DNA from: a bacterium
Lineage (GTDB): Bacteria > UBA10199 > JAIBAG01
Direction of reading: 5' to 3'
Assembly (NCBI GenBank): GCA_019695305.1
Contig: JAIBAG010000001.1
Location: 82,774 to 146,773 of the forward strand
DNA: 64,000 nt
The position numbers were made by a program, and so were the translations under genes. Position 1 is the first letter of the stretch, and each line of letters opens with the position of its first letter. Under the pieces are notes generated by a model. It was given only the letters and a program-made list of their open reading frames with translations. It made no database searches and was not told the DNA's origin. This document shows, one piece after another, positions 33,250 through 43,880 of this stretch.

Positions 33250-34920
33250 ATGAAATTATTACGTTACTTTTTTACTCTTTTAACCCTTCTTATTTCTGTA
33301 TCGGCACATACTCAAGAAACGCTGACTCTTTGCGCGACCGATCAGCTTAAACCCGGGTGCCCTGATACCAGTTTTGCAAACGGAGCGGGTTTTGTAGCTG
33401 AAGATTATGATGTATCCAATCCACAACTCACAGCTTCCAAAGTATTTATTGATGGAGAAAAAAATATCAATATCACGGGCCTTTCTCAAGGTAAGAAATT
33501 TTTATTTGGTTTTTTTGGAGGTTTTCATCATGACGGCATTAAAAATACCAATTACTCGGGTACAATAGGATCTTTGGGCTTAACTCTACCGGTTTTCCCG
33601 CTCCCTTTCTTTACACCTCAGGATATGTTGCTCTTAACGGATGGCACTGTTGTTATTAGCGGCTCTGCAGCCGGCAATACAAAAAAATTCCCTGTGCTTT
33701 TTGGAAAACGTTCGGGAGAAATTAATAAGGAAACTATAAAAGAAGATTTTCAGTTGATAACAGGTGCACCCGAAAGTACAAACGGGGGTGAATCGATCAC
33801 TTCTTTGAGTGTTGATAATGAAAATAGAATATTAGGGGCTGGTACTAACAGACAACAGGAGCTGCCTGATTTTGAAACCAGAAAAGTTATTCTTTACCGA
33901 TATACACGGGATACCGAACAAAAATGGATGGTTGATTCCAGTTTTGGCGTGAATGGATATAAAACGTTTGATGCGGGCCTTAATCCCTTGGTGATGAAAA
34001 CCATTGTAGATACTCAGGGCAATATTTATATTTCGGGTTTTACAACAACACAAATTTCAGATCCTAGCCAAGACAATCCTATTGCTGGATTTATCATCAA
34101 AATCCCTGTTGAAGGTAATGCCACCATCATCACCAAAGCAATTGATCAGCAACAAACTTATTTTGCAAATATTAGTATTGATAAAAACGGTAACATCCTG
34201 GCCAGTGGCTATACCAATAACCAGGAAACCAAATTTAATGATCTTTTAATTTCAAAATACGACTCAAATCTAACAGAAACTTCCACCCAGATATTACCTC
34301 TTGATTCCTTTTTTCAGCCATCAAGGATAATAGTGGATAGCCAAGATAACATCATTTTTGGTGGCTTTAAAATGGATAGTCCATTTTCTAACAAAGCAAC
34401 TCTAATAAAATTAAAATTTTCTACCGATGCCAATAACTACGGTTTTGATCCAAATTTTAAAGATGCCGGTATCTCTATTCTTGATTTTGGAAACAGCCAG
34501 AGTCTTATTACAGATTTAAGCGTAGATGAAAATGATAATATTGTAGCAATTGGCAATGTTTCTAGCAAAACAGATACTGGTAAAGTGGGTGGTAAGCTTC
34601 TTGTAACACGCGTTTTAAACAACCTTTGCGGCAACGGTATTAAAGAAGGTAACGAAGAATGCGATGATGGCAATACTATCGATAAAGACGGGTGCTCAGC
34701 AAGCTGCGATGAGGAAAATGAAGGATCGAGCATTCCTGACCATGCAGGCGATGGCACCGAATCGGGAAATGCTCACGTTGGGGGTAAAGCTAGCGGTGGT
34801 TGTTCACTGCAAAGTCAAACTATGACTACTTCTTTTTTCGGCTTTTTATTAAGTAGCTTGATGATGGGGCTAGGTTTGGGACTGATGCGACTGGCGGTTG
34901 AAAATAAAAGTGAGAAATAA
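33250..34920 (+). CDS. Secreted beta-propeller surface protein with Gly-Gly-Cys C-terminal anchor
   Basis: A 556-aa exported protein. ATG 33250, behind AGAGAGG, gives signal MKLLRYFFTLLTLLISVSAHT; the longer frame lacks a sensible signal. The body has delta-60/DUF5122-like propeller repeats (DSSFGVNGYKTFDAG, DPNFKDAGISILDFG, each with VD-x-x-x-NIxxxG strands). Near the end is a DUF4215 Myxococcus-type Cys repeat (CGNGIKEGNEECDDGNTIDKDG). The C-terminus is a tripartite sorting signal: KASGGCSL, a membrane helix (about 530-548) and a basic tail ending KSEK. The same GGC[SA]L motif closes the 4338-aa giant protein and, without the helix, the 1400-aa protein. Exact role unknown; probably cell-surface binding. 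Confidence 0.83.
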   Translation: MKLLRYFFTLLTLLISVSAHTQETLTLCATDQLKPGCPDTSFANGAGFVAEDYDVSNPQLTASKVFIDGEKNINITGLSQGKKFLFGFFGGFHHDGIKNTNYSGTIGSLGLTLPVFPLPFFTPQDMLLLTDGTVVISGSAAGNTKKFPVLFGKRSGEINKETIKEDFQLITGAPESTNGGESITSLSVDNENRILGAGTNRQQELPDFETRKVILYRYTRDTEQKWMVDSSFGVNGYKTFDAGLNPLVMKTIVDTQGNIYISGFTTTQISDPSQDNPIAGFIIKIPVEGNATIITKAIDQQQTYFANISIDKNGNILASGYTNNQETKFNDLLISKYDSNLTETSTQILPLDSFFQPSRIIVDSQDNIIFGGFKMDSPFSNKATLIKLKFSTDANNYGFDPNFKDAGISILDFGNSQSLITDLSVDENDNIVAIGNVSSKTDTGKVGGKLLVTRVLNNLCGNGIKEGNEECDDGNTIDKDGCSASCDEENEGSSIPDHAGDGTESGNAHVGGKASGGCSLQSQTMTTSFFGFLLSSLMMGLGLGLMRLAVENKSEK

Positions 34921-34999
34921 TTATTTTAAAGAAACAACTGAAGACATAGTATCAATACTGCCTGTTGGAAGTATATTTAAATTTGAGTTTGATAAAAAA

Positions 35000-35995
35000 T
35001 TATATTTTTACAAACTCCATTAAAGCATTATGAGTGGGGTCGCCCGGTTGAAACTGGTTGGTCCCATTCTTTTTAAAACCTCGCGATTCAAGATAAGTGG
35101 TAATTTCGGCAATAGACGTAAAATGCCGCACTTCTTCGTAATTAGTTTCCCACGGAATATTAAGCCCTGCATTAAAGACATCGTGAGCCAAAGCCACAAT
35201 ACGTTCCATATCAGGCGAATTAACATCATGATCACGCAATAATAACTTCCCTCCGGGTTTCATAACATTGCAAATCCCGTCTACGAAGGCATCGCGCCTC
35301 TCACCTGGAGAATGATGAAAACCAATATAGTTGGTAACAACATCTACACTATTCATGGGAATATGCTCTTCTAAGTGTGGCTCATAATTATTTAAATCAA
35401 TAAAATCACCTATGGGCGTAAGTTGCCCACGCTCCATAATATCTACCGGCGAATACGTGGGTTTCGCCCAATGCAATAAATAAATTTTATTCTTAATTTT
35501 AAGATGATCCTTAATTTTACTGATGTAGCGCCCAGGGCTACCAATTTCGAGGTAATTTTCAATATTATCGCCTTGATGAATAAAATTAAAGGTTTGACGG
35601 GCCATTTCTTCTTTTTGGACTTTTAAGGACGGAAGCGAATAGGTAAGATCGGCTAAAAATGGTTTTACCTTCTTTAAATTCTTCTGAATGTAGAGGTACA
35701 CCTCTTGGTCGGTCTTGGTAGTATTCACACCTTCTTCAATAAGAGCATGAAAATCATTTTCTGGGAAAATCGTATAAACATTTTTAAAAAACAAAAAGAA
35801 TTGTTCTTTTAAAACAGGATCGTGGTAAATTGCAGCAAAGTTGCCTTGACCGGGTTGACTAGGGTTTAACTTTACTAAACCCTCACCTAAATATCTGTTA
35901 AACGACAAATCACTGGCCCACAGTTTTTTGGTAACAAAGGCAGCCCAAACCACTAACAGGCCTTTTATAAAGGTACGTCTATGAAGATTTTCCAT
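35000..35995 (-). CDS. Tat-signal protein with a methyltransferase-like domain
   Basis: A 331-aa protein whose N-terminus MENLHRRTFIKGLLVVWAAF is a clear twin-arginine signal (RRTFIK plus hydrophobic stretch, then KKLWAS). The C-terminal two-thirds looks like a class I SAM-dependent methyltransferase: YLEIGSPGRYISKI as motif I, an acidic DFIDLNNYEPH, MNSVDVVTNYIGFHHS, and VMKPGGKLLLRDHDVNSP as the post-motif. Exporting a SAM-dependent enzyme would be odd, because the cofactor is cytoplasmic; the motif I glycines are also imperfect, so the domain may have another job. It is divergent from an exported FAD oxidoreductase, and the two coding starts overlap by 15 bases. Confidence 0.75.
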   Translation of the reverse strand: MENLHRRTFIKGLLVVWAAFVTKKLWASDLSFNRYLGEGLVKLNPSQPGQGNFAAIYHDPVLKEQFFLFFKNVYTIFPENDFHALIEEGVNTTKTDQEVYLYIQKNLKKVKPFLADLTYSLPSLKVQKEEMARQTFNFIHQGDNIENYLEIGSPGRYISKIKDHLKIKNKIYLLHWAKPTYSPVDIMERGQLTPIGDFIDLNNYEPHLEEHIPMNSVDVVTNYIGFHHSPGERRDAFVDGICNVMKPGGKLLLRDHDVNSPDMERIVALAHDVFNAGLNIPWETNYEEVRHFTSIAEITTYLESRGFKKNGTNQFQPGDPTHNALMEFVKI

Positions 35996-37411
35996 TCCGC
36001 TAAATTACACCAATTTTTTTCAATATTCATTATTTTTATATTTTTATTATTAGCACACACCATACAAGCAGGGCCCATTATTAACGATATTACGGGACTT
36101 AATCCTATAGAGGTAAATCGAGAAATTGCGCCACACTCCATTTCTGAAATCCAGGAAGCTGTTAAAAATTGGGATGGAAAAATATCAATAGGCGGTGGAC
36201 GTTTTAGCATGGGGGGTCAAACCGCTTCAGAAAATGCACTTTTCATCAATATGCGCGAATTTAACAAAGTTATCTCCTTTGATGCCTCTCAAAAAACCAT
36301 AACCGTAGAACCCGGTATTACCTGGCATAAAATTCAGGAATATATCGACCCTCATAATCTCTCAGTGCGCATCATGCAAACCTACAGCAATTTTACAGTA
36401 GGTGGCTCCATCAGCGTGAATGTTCATGGACGATATATGGGCGAAGGGCCTCTTGTAAAATCATTACAATCTATCAAAGTAGTTTTAGCTGATGGATCTC
36501 TTGTAAGTGCTAGCCCCACTGAAAATAGCGAACTTTTCTACGCCTGTGCCGGCGGCATGGGTGGCATGGGTGTTATTGTAGAGGCCACATTAGGCTTAGC
36601 TGATAATGTTAAGGTAAGACGCGAAGATAAAAAAATGGATACTACCGCGTATAAAGATTTCTTTTTTAAAAATGTACGGGGTAATAGCGATGTCATTTTT
36701 CATAATGGGGATATTTACCCGCCACATTATAACCACGTACGCGCTGTGAGTTGGAAAAAAACAGACGAAAATCTTACCGTTACCGACCGTTTAATACCGC
36801 AAAATGATTCATACCCTATGGAAAAAACTTTTATGTGGCTTGTTTCCAAAGGAAATACTGGAAAATGGATTCGTCAATATATTGTAGACCCGCTCTATTA
36901 TGCCTACACAGGCCATCCCGTTAAATGGCGCAATCATGAAGCTAGTTACGATGCTTTTGAATTAGCACCTATTTCTGGAAATGATTTTTCGTATGTATTA
37001 CAGGAATATTTTGTGCCTGTTGAAAAATTTGATTCTTTTGTACCCTTGATGCGCGCCGTTTTTGAAAAATACGATGTTAACGTTGTTAATGTTTCTATCC
37101 GACATGCTTATGCCGATCCGGGCGCCTTATTAGCCTGGGCCAGAGGCGAAACATTTGCCTTTGTAGTGTATTATAAGCAAGGAACAAGCGAGGAAAATAA
37201 AGCAATAGTAGGAAAATGGACCAGAGAAATGATTGATGCGGTACTGACAGTAGATGGACGTTATTACTTACCTTACCAGCCTCACGCTACAGAAGAGCAA
37301 TTTCACAAGGCTTATCCTAACGCATCCCGTTTTTTTGAACTTAAAAAGCACTACGATCCCAATTATAAATTTACCAACAAGCTTTGGGATAAATATTATC
37401 ATAACCTATGA
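35981..37411 (+). CDS. Exported FAD-linked oxidoreductase (GLDH/ALO-like)
   Basis: A 476-aa vanillyl-alcohol-oxidase-fold flavoprotein. Signal peptide 1-28 (HQFFSIFIIFIFLLLAHTIQA). The FAD domain spans about 45-225 with ISIGGGRFSMGGQT, ITVEPGITWHKIQEYI, NFTVGGSISVNVHG and GGMGGMGVIVEATL; the C-terminal ending FFELKKHYDPNYKFTNKLWDKYY is that of aldonolactone oxidases. AAGG lies 7 bases before ATG 35981. Expected chemistry is oxidation of an alcohol or lactone in the periplasm. The His often used for covalent FAD is not evident to me. Its stop overlaps the following gene (ATGA). Confidence 0.88.
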   Translation: MKIFHSAKLHQFFSIFIIFIFLLLAHTIQAGPIINDITGLNPIEVNREIAPHSISEIQEAVKNWDGKISIGGGRFSMGGQTASENALFINMREFNKVISFDASQKTITVEPGITWHKIQEYIDPHNLSVRIMQTYSNFTVGGSISVNVHGRYMGEGPLVKSLQSIKVVLADGSLVSASPTENSELFYACAGGMGGMGVIVEATLGLADNVKVRREDKKMDTTAYKDFFFKNVRGNSDVIFHNGDIYPPHYNHVRAVSWKKTDENLTVTDRLIPQNDSYPMEKTFMWLVSKGNTGKWIRQYIVDPLYYAYTGHPVKWRNHEASYDAFELAPISGNDFSYVLQEYFVPVEKFDSFVPLMRAVFEKYDVNVVNVSIRHAYADPGALLAWARGETFAFVVYYKQGTSEENKAIVGKWTREMIDAVLTVDGRYYLPYQPHATEEQFHKAYPNASRFFELKKHYDPNYKFTNKLWDKYYHNL

Positions 37412-38436
37412 AATATTTTTTTTTATTACTTTTAATCTGTTTTTCTCTAAATGCATATTCAGCAAGCGATAGAGACAAAATAAACGAGCTTACCAAAAAT
37501 GAATACGAGCGCCCGCTCTCTAGCACCTATCTGACGTTTCCAGAATGGTTCATTGTTTACATGTCGCAAGATTATGCCGAGTTTATCAAACACAATAAAC
37601 CTAGCCGTTTTCCCTATTTTGCCGAAATTGCAAGCTTTTGGAAATGCTACCAAACTGTTTATCGCGAAACTAAAAAATTAAACAATTTTAACTGGGGAGA
37701 TCACTTCATGCTGTGGGTGATTGGTTTTAGTCAATCGGCCGAATTTGCCATAAAAAGCATTTATGAGCATTCTATTGGAATATTTACCGAATACATAGGC
37801 GGTCATGATACCGATGAAGATAATTTCGTAAAAGCTCTTCATGCCGATTATGTGCGCTTTATTTACGATTATCCTTGGTACGAATACCCATTTGCTTCGC
37901 GCTTTAATCTGTTGTGGGAAAAGGTTCCAACAGAAGGGCCAAACAAAATACGCAAGTGGGAACGACGGCTTGTTTTATCTGCCGAGCTTTTTGTTAAATC
38001 TCTTTATGGCCAGATGACAAAGGAAGGAACGAAGGGCCTTTATGGCCAAACAGCCTATAAAATTTATGCGCTTACTCGAGCTTTTAACTGGCCCAGTTTA
38101 AACGACAAACGTATTGAAAGAGTAGCTCCCTTAAATGACTTGGAGCTTATTCGTATTCCACGTTTTAATGAGTTTACTTCACTCGTGCCGGAGCTTGTTA
38201 AAAGGGGAGTTGTGTTTAAAGAAATAGCCGGAAATAAAAAAATCTTTGCAACAATTTTAATTAAAGATGATGCCAATCCTCAATTTACAGAACAAAACAT
38301 TCTTTTTAAAATGGATTCACCGCTTCAAAATTCCATAACTAGATGGGGTATTTTAATTCCACTTCATACATTTGATTCATTTTTTTCTCAAATTAATGGA
38401 ACTACGGTTTTACTCGAACACTTGTATGATTACTGA
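37408..38436 (+). CDS. Exported protein of unknown function coupled to the FAD oxidoreductase
   Basis: A 342-aa protein with signal MKYFFLLLLICFSLNAYS. I do not recognise a family. It is rich in aromatic residues (YLTFPEWFIVYMSQDYAEFIKHNKP; FIYDYPWYEYPFASRFNLLW), has a possible membrane-associated helix near NWGDHFMLWVIGFSQSAEFAIKSIYEH, and no Cys pair. The start overlaps the FAD oxidoreductase stop by 4 bases, so the two are made together and likely act on the same substrate. It is convergent with gyrB. Confidence 0.7.
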   Translation: MKYFFLLLLICFSLNAYSASDRDKINELTKNEYERPLSSTYLTFPEWFIVYMSQDYAEFIKHNKPSRFPYFAEIASFWKCYQTVYRETKKLNNFNWGDHFMLWVIGFSQSAEFAIKSIYEHSIGIFTEYIGGHDTDEDNFVKALHADYVRFIYDYPWYEYPFASRFNLLWEKVPTEGPNKIRKWERRLVLSAELFVKSLYGQMTKEGTKGLYGQTAYKIYALTRAFNWPSLNDKRIERVAPLNDLELIRIPRFNEFTSLVPELVKRGVVFKEIAGNKKIFATILIKDDANPQFTEQNILFKMDSPLQNSITRWGILIPLHTFDSFFSQINGTTVLLEHLYDY

Positions 38437-38456
38437 GGAAAGCGGGATAACCAAAA

Positions 38457-40946
<2,490 letters not shown>

Positions 40947-42053
40947 TTACTTTGCTAGCACAGAAATGTGTCCTTCTTCAACCAAAAAAGATGTTCCTTC
41001 ATGATCAAAAAAGCCTTCTAAATTCTTGGGTTTGGTGGTGGTTAAAAACACCTGGCCGGCAGATTTGGAAAGACGTTCAAAAAGACGTTTTTGACGCTCG
41101 GGATCAAGCTCACTAGCAACATCATCCAACAGAAAAAGGGGAGGAAAGCCCCATTTTTGTTCATAAAGGGTCACTTGTGCTGCTTTTAAGGCTATAAGTG
41201 AGGTCCTGTTTTCACCCTGAGAGCCATAAACACCAACATCTCTGTCATCTAACATCACCAGCCAGTCATCCCGGTGTGGGCCCACAACCGATTCTCGTCG
41301 CCGTTTTTCCTCATTTTTACGCTGGGCCAGTTGATTGACAAGCAAGGTATAAATTTCTTTTTCTTCCATATGGGGCAAAAGCCCCTCCATGCTGTTATAA
41401 CGGAGCTGCATTTTACCCACGCCGCCCAAATTGGTGTTTTCAATATCCACACAGCTATTCATTTTTGCTATCCATTCTAGCCGCCCCGCTATCAGTGAGG
41501 CTCCCAAAGCAGCCAATTTCTCATTCCATACATCCAGCTGATCGTCCCCCCACCCTTCTTTTAAAACCTTATTTTTTTGCTCAACAATTTTATCGTAATC
41601 GGCAATGGTTTTAAGTAGCAGTGGATTATCTAAAAAAAGAGCTTTATTAATAGCACGCCGTCTTTTGGAGGGTGAATCACGAAACAAATACACATCGCGG
41701 GGTTCAAACAACAATATAGGGATAAGACCGTAATAATCTCGATACAACTGGGGTTTTTTACCATCAAGCCTCACATCACGATGATGGGGTGTGAGTGTTA
41801 TTTTAATATGATGGTTAATAGCATCTCGTATAAGATCGGCCTCAATTAAAGCATCGGTCTCATTTTTTTTAACAAATTCATGACGCGTAGAAGTTCTAAA
41901 CGAATTAAGAAAGCCCAAATAATGCACCGCTTCTAGCAAATTGGTTTTACCTTGAGCATTAGGGCCAATGATAACGTTAAAATGAGGATGACACTCTACA
42001 ACTTGATGGCTGTAATTGCGGAAGTTTTTAAGCGTGAGCTTCTGTATATTCAC
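40947..42053 (-). CDS. recF: DNA replication/repair protein RecF
   Basis: A 368-aa SMC-like ATPase that helps RecOR load RecA at gaps. It begins MNIQKLTLKNFRNYSH, has Walker A IIGPNAQGKTNLLEA (30-44), the RRRAINKALF segment, signature GSQGENRTSLIALKAAQ and Walker B FPPLFLLDDVASELDPERQ. Length is standard. It lies 18 bases after dnaN. Confidence 0.97.
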   Translation of the reverse strand: MNIQKLTLKNFRNYSHQVVECHPHFNVIIGPNAQGKTNLLEAVHYLGFLNSFRTSTRHEFVKKNETDALIEADLIRDAINHHIKITLTPHHRDVRLDGKKPQLYRDYYGLIPILLFEPRDVYLFRDSPSKRRRAINKALFLDNPLLLKTIADYDKIVEQKNKVLKEGWGDDQLDVWNEKLAALGASLIAGRLEWIAKMNSCVDIENTNLGGVGKMQLRYNSMEGLLPHMEEKEIYTLLVNQLAQRKNEEKRRRESVVGPHRDDWLVMLDDRDVGVYGSQGENRTSLIALKAAQVTLYEQKWGFPPLFLLDDVASELDPERQKRLFERLSKSAGQVFLTTTKPKNLEGFFDHEGTSFLVEEGHISVLAK

Positions 42054-42071
42054 TCGTTACTATCCACTTCT

Positions 42072-43166
42072 TCAAATTCTCATCGGCATAATCACCGATA
42101 AAAAACCTTCTTCTTTTTCGGATTGAATAAGACAGGGTGCTAGCTCGTTTTCTAGCTTTAACTGAACCGACTCATCTTTAATAACATCCAAGACATCCAA
42201 AAAGTACCGCGCATTAAAACCAACCGATATTTTTTCAGATTTATAGTTAATATCAAACTCTTCCTTAGCTTCTCCTAAATCGGGGTTGGTAATAGATACT
42301 TCAAGAAGTGATGGTGTGAAATTAAAAACAACCCCACGAGATTTTTCATTTGATAAAAGAGATACGCGACGCAAAGCTCCCACAAGCTTTTCACGAGGAA
42401 TAACAGCAAGTTTGGTGTTTCCCTTGGGCACTACCCGTTCATAATCGGGAAAATCACCATCTACCAAGCGGATAAAAAGCGATTCGTTTCCTTTGCGAGC
42501 AAAAATATTCTTTGGGGAAATTGCCAATTCAAAAGATCCTTCTTTAGATACCATTCTTTTAAGTTCGCTTATCCCTTTACGCGGCACAATCACCTTAATT
42601 TCTCCAAGGCCCCGTGTAACCACATCACCATTTACAACCGATAAGCGATGACCATCGGTTGATACCATTCTTAATCCATCCCCTACTTTTTGAAGCAAAA
42701 TACCGGCCAAGTTATGGCGTGTATCGTCGGTTGACATAGAAAAAGCTGTTTTTTCTATCATACGTAAGAACAACTCACAGGGAATTTCTAAAGAATCGGC
42801 TTCTACTTTAGGGGTTTGAGGAAATTCAGAAGCATTAAGCCCAGGAATTTTAAATAAGGAACTTCCCGCCTTAACCTCAATACGATCGTTATCTTTTAAT
42901 GTAAGTTTAATTTCGGTGTCACGAATTTCACGGACTATGTCATGCAAGCTACGACACGATACAGTGATTTTACCCGGAGTGGATACCGTGGCAGGCACCT
43001 GAGTGATAAAAGTTACTTCTAGGTCGGTTGCCGACACTTTAAGACCGTGTTTATCGGCTTCAAGTAAAACATTTGAGAGTACGGGCATGGTATTCTTTTT
43101 CTCTACCACTCCCATGGCTTTTGCTAACGTTTCTAAAAATTGTTCTCTCGTAATTTTAAATTCCAT
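42072..43166 (-). CDS. dnaN: DNA polymerase III sliding clamp (beta)
   Basis: A 364-aa processivity clamp with the three-domain repeat pattern. Recognisable pieces: the N-terminal MEFKITREQFLETLAKAMGVVEKKNTMPVLSN, LAGILLQKVGDGLRMVSTDGHRLSVV and the C-terminal ending FLSVIMPMRI, which is the conserved partner-binding tail (MPMR). GGAG precedes the ATG by 6 bases. Transcribed with recF and gyrB, away from the dnaA gap. Confidence 0.98.
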   Translation of the reverse strand: MEFKITREQFLETLAKAMGVVEKKNTMPVLSNVLLEADKHGLKVSATDLEVTFITQVPATVSTPGKITVSCRSLHDIVREIRDTEIKLTLKDNDRIEVKAGSSLFKIPGLNASEFPQTPKVEADSLEIPCELFLRMIEKTAFSMSTDDTRHNLAGILLQKVGDGLRMVSTDGHRLSVVNGDVVTRGLGEIKVIVPRKGISELKRMVSKEGSFELAISPKNIFARKGNESLFIRLVDGDFPDYERVVPKGNTKLAVIPREKLVGALRRVSLLSNEKSRGVVFNFTPSLLEVSITNPDLGEAKEEFDINYKSEKISVGFNARYFLDVLDVIKDESVQLKLENELAPCLIQSEKEEGFLSVIMPMRI

Positions 43167-43299
43167 TTTTTTCTCCTTATACTCTTCATTAGTTTAAAAT
43201 GAAGGTGTGTGAAAGTATTACTTGAACCGTTTCATTTTTATTTTCCTAAAAACTATCTTTCACCTCAAGTAAAACTTCAAGAGGTGTTTCCCCTCTTAT

Positions 43300-43560
43300 T
43301 CTTTATTAATTTAATATATTAAAACAGTAGTCATCTTAGAGACTGTGGATAAGAGGTATAAGTTTAAAACTTGCTCTAAAATAACCCTTTTTTTAAAATT
43401 TCGCTGTGGGTTTCTTTTTATGTTGTCCGTGAAAATTTTAAGTTATCCTTTTTGAGTGAGTGCATACTGTGAATAAGATTTTGTTATCCACATCAAAAAG
43501 TTTTTTATCCCTCTATTATCAACACGTACTTGTTGATAAGAAAATTTTTATGTTCAAGTT
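43300..43560. other. Probable chromosomal origin (oriC): DnaA-box cluster in the dnaA-dnaN gap
   Basis: Within 200 bases there are five close matches to the DnaA box: TGTGGATAA (43344-43352), TGTGAATAA (43468-43476), TTATCCACA (43484-43492), TTATCAACA (43516-43524) and TGTTGATAA (43531-43539); the last two form a perfect inverted pair, N6 apart. AT-rich tracts (43301-43326, 43388-43400) flank them and could unwind. A one-mismatch box is at 43818-43826. Known origins often sit here or between dnaA and rpmH; the other gap holds only two good boxes. Confidence 0.72.
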
Positions 43561-43656
43561 TTACTTGAGCACGTTTATTATGATTAGCTGCTCGCTTCTT
43601 TGAGATCAAGAGAAAAGACGTTTTGCTTGGAGAATTTTTGCTTAGCTATGGGTGGA

Positions 43657-43807
43657 GGACAAGTTTGTATTGAAAATTTTTATTTATCTGAAATCCGTCT
43701 ATTAGATATCGCCCCCACATGTTCTGTGGAGAAAGGCTTTTGGGTGGTGGGGTGGGGGCTCCTGGTTTGGCTACAGATAAATAAAAATTTTCAATACAAA
43801 CTTGTCC
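43657..43807. repeat. 151-bp element with perfect 34-bp inverted ends downstream of dnaA
   Basis: Bases 43657-43690 and 43774-43807 are exact reverse complements over 34 bp (starting GGACAAGTTTGTATTG). Between them GCCCCCAC (43711-43718) pairs with GTGGGGGC (43752-43759), and CCACA-TGTTC-TGTGG (43715-43729) is an alternative small stem. The arms are AT-rich and the centre GC-rich. It ends 73 bases from the dnaA stop. There is no transposase. It may be a small non-autonomous mobile element, a structured RNA, a dnaA terminator, or part of the origin. A frame of 82 codons across it is not a credible gene. Confidence 0.85.
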
Positions 43808-43880
43808 CTTTATCATTTGTGGATACTGGAATAGAAAAATTGTGCTGAAAAATAGAAAAGTGTCTAATTTTAGTGAGAGA

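Noticed and set aside
43600-43848. 82-codon plus-strand frame across the dnaA-dnaN gap
   Set aside because: It lies over the 34-bp inverted repeat and the DnaA-box flank, has no ribosome site and its translation follows the palindrome; not credible as a gene.
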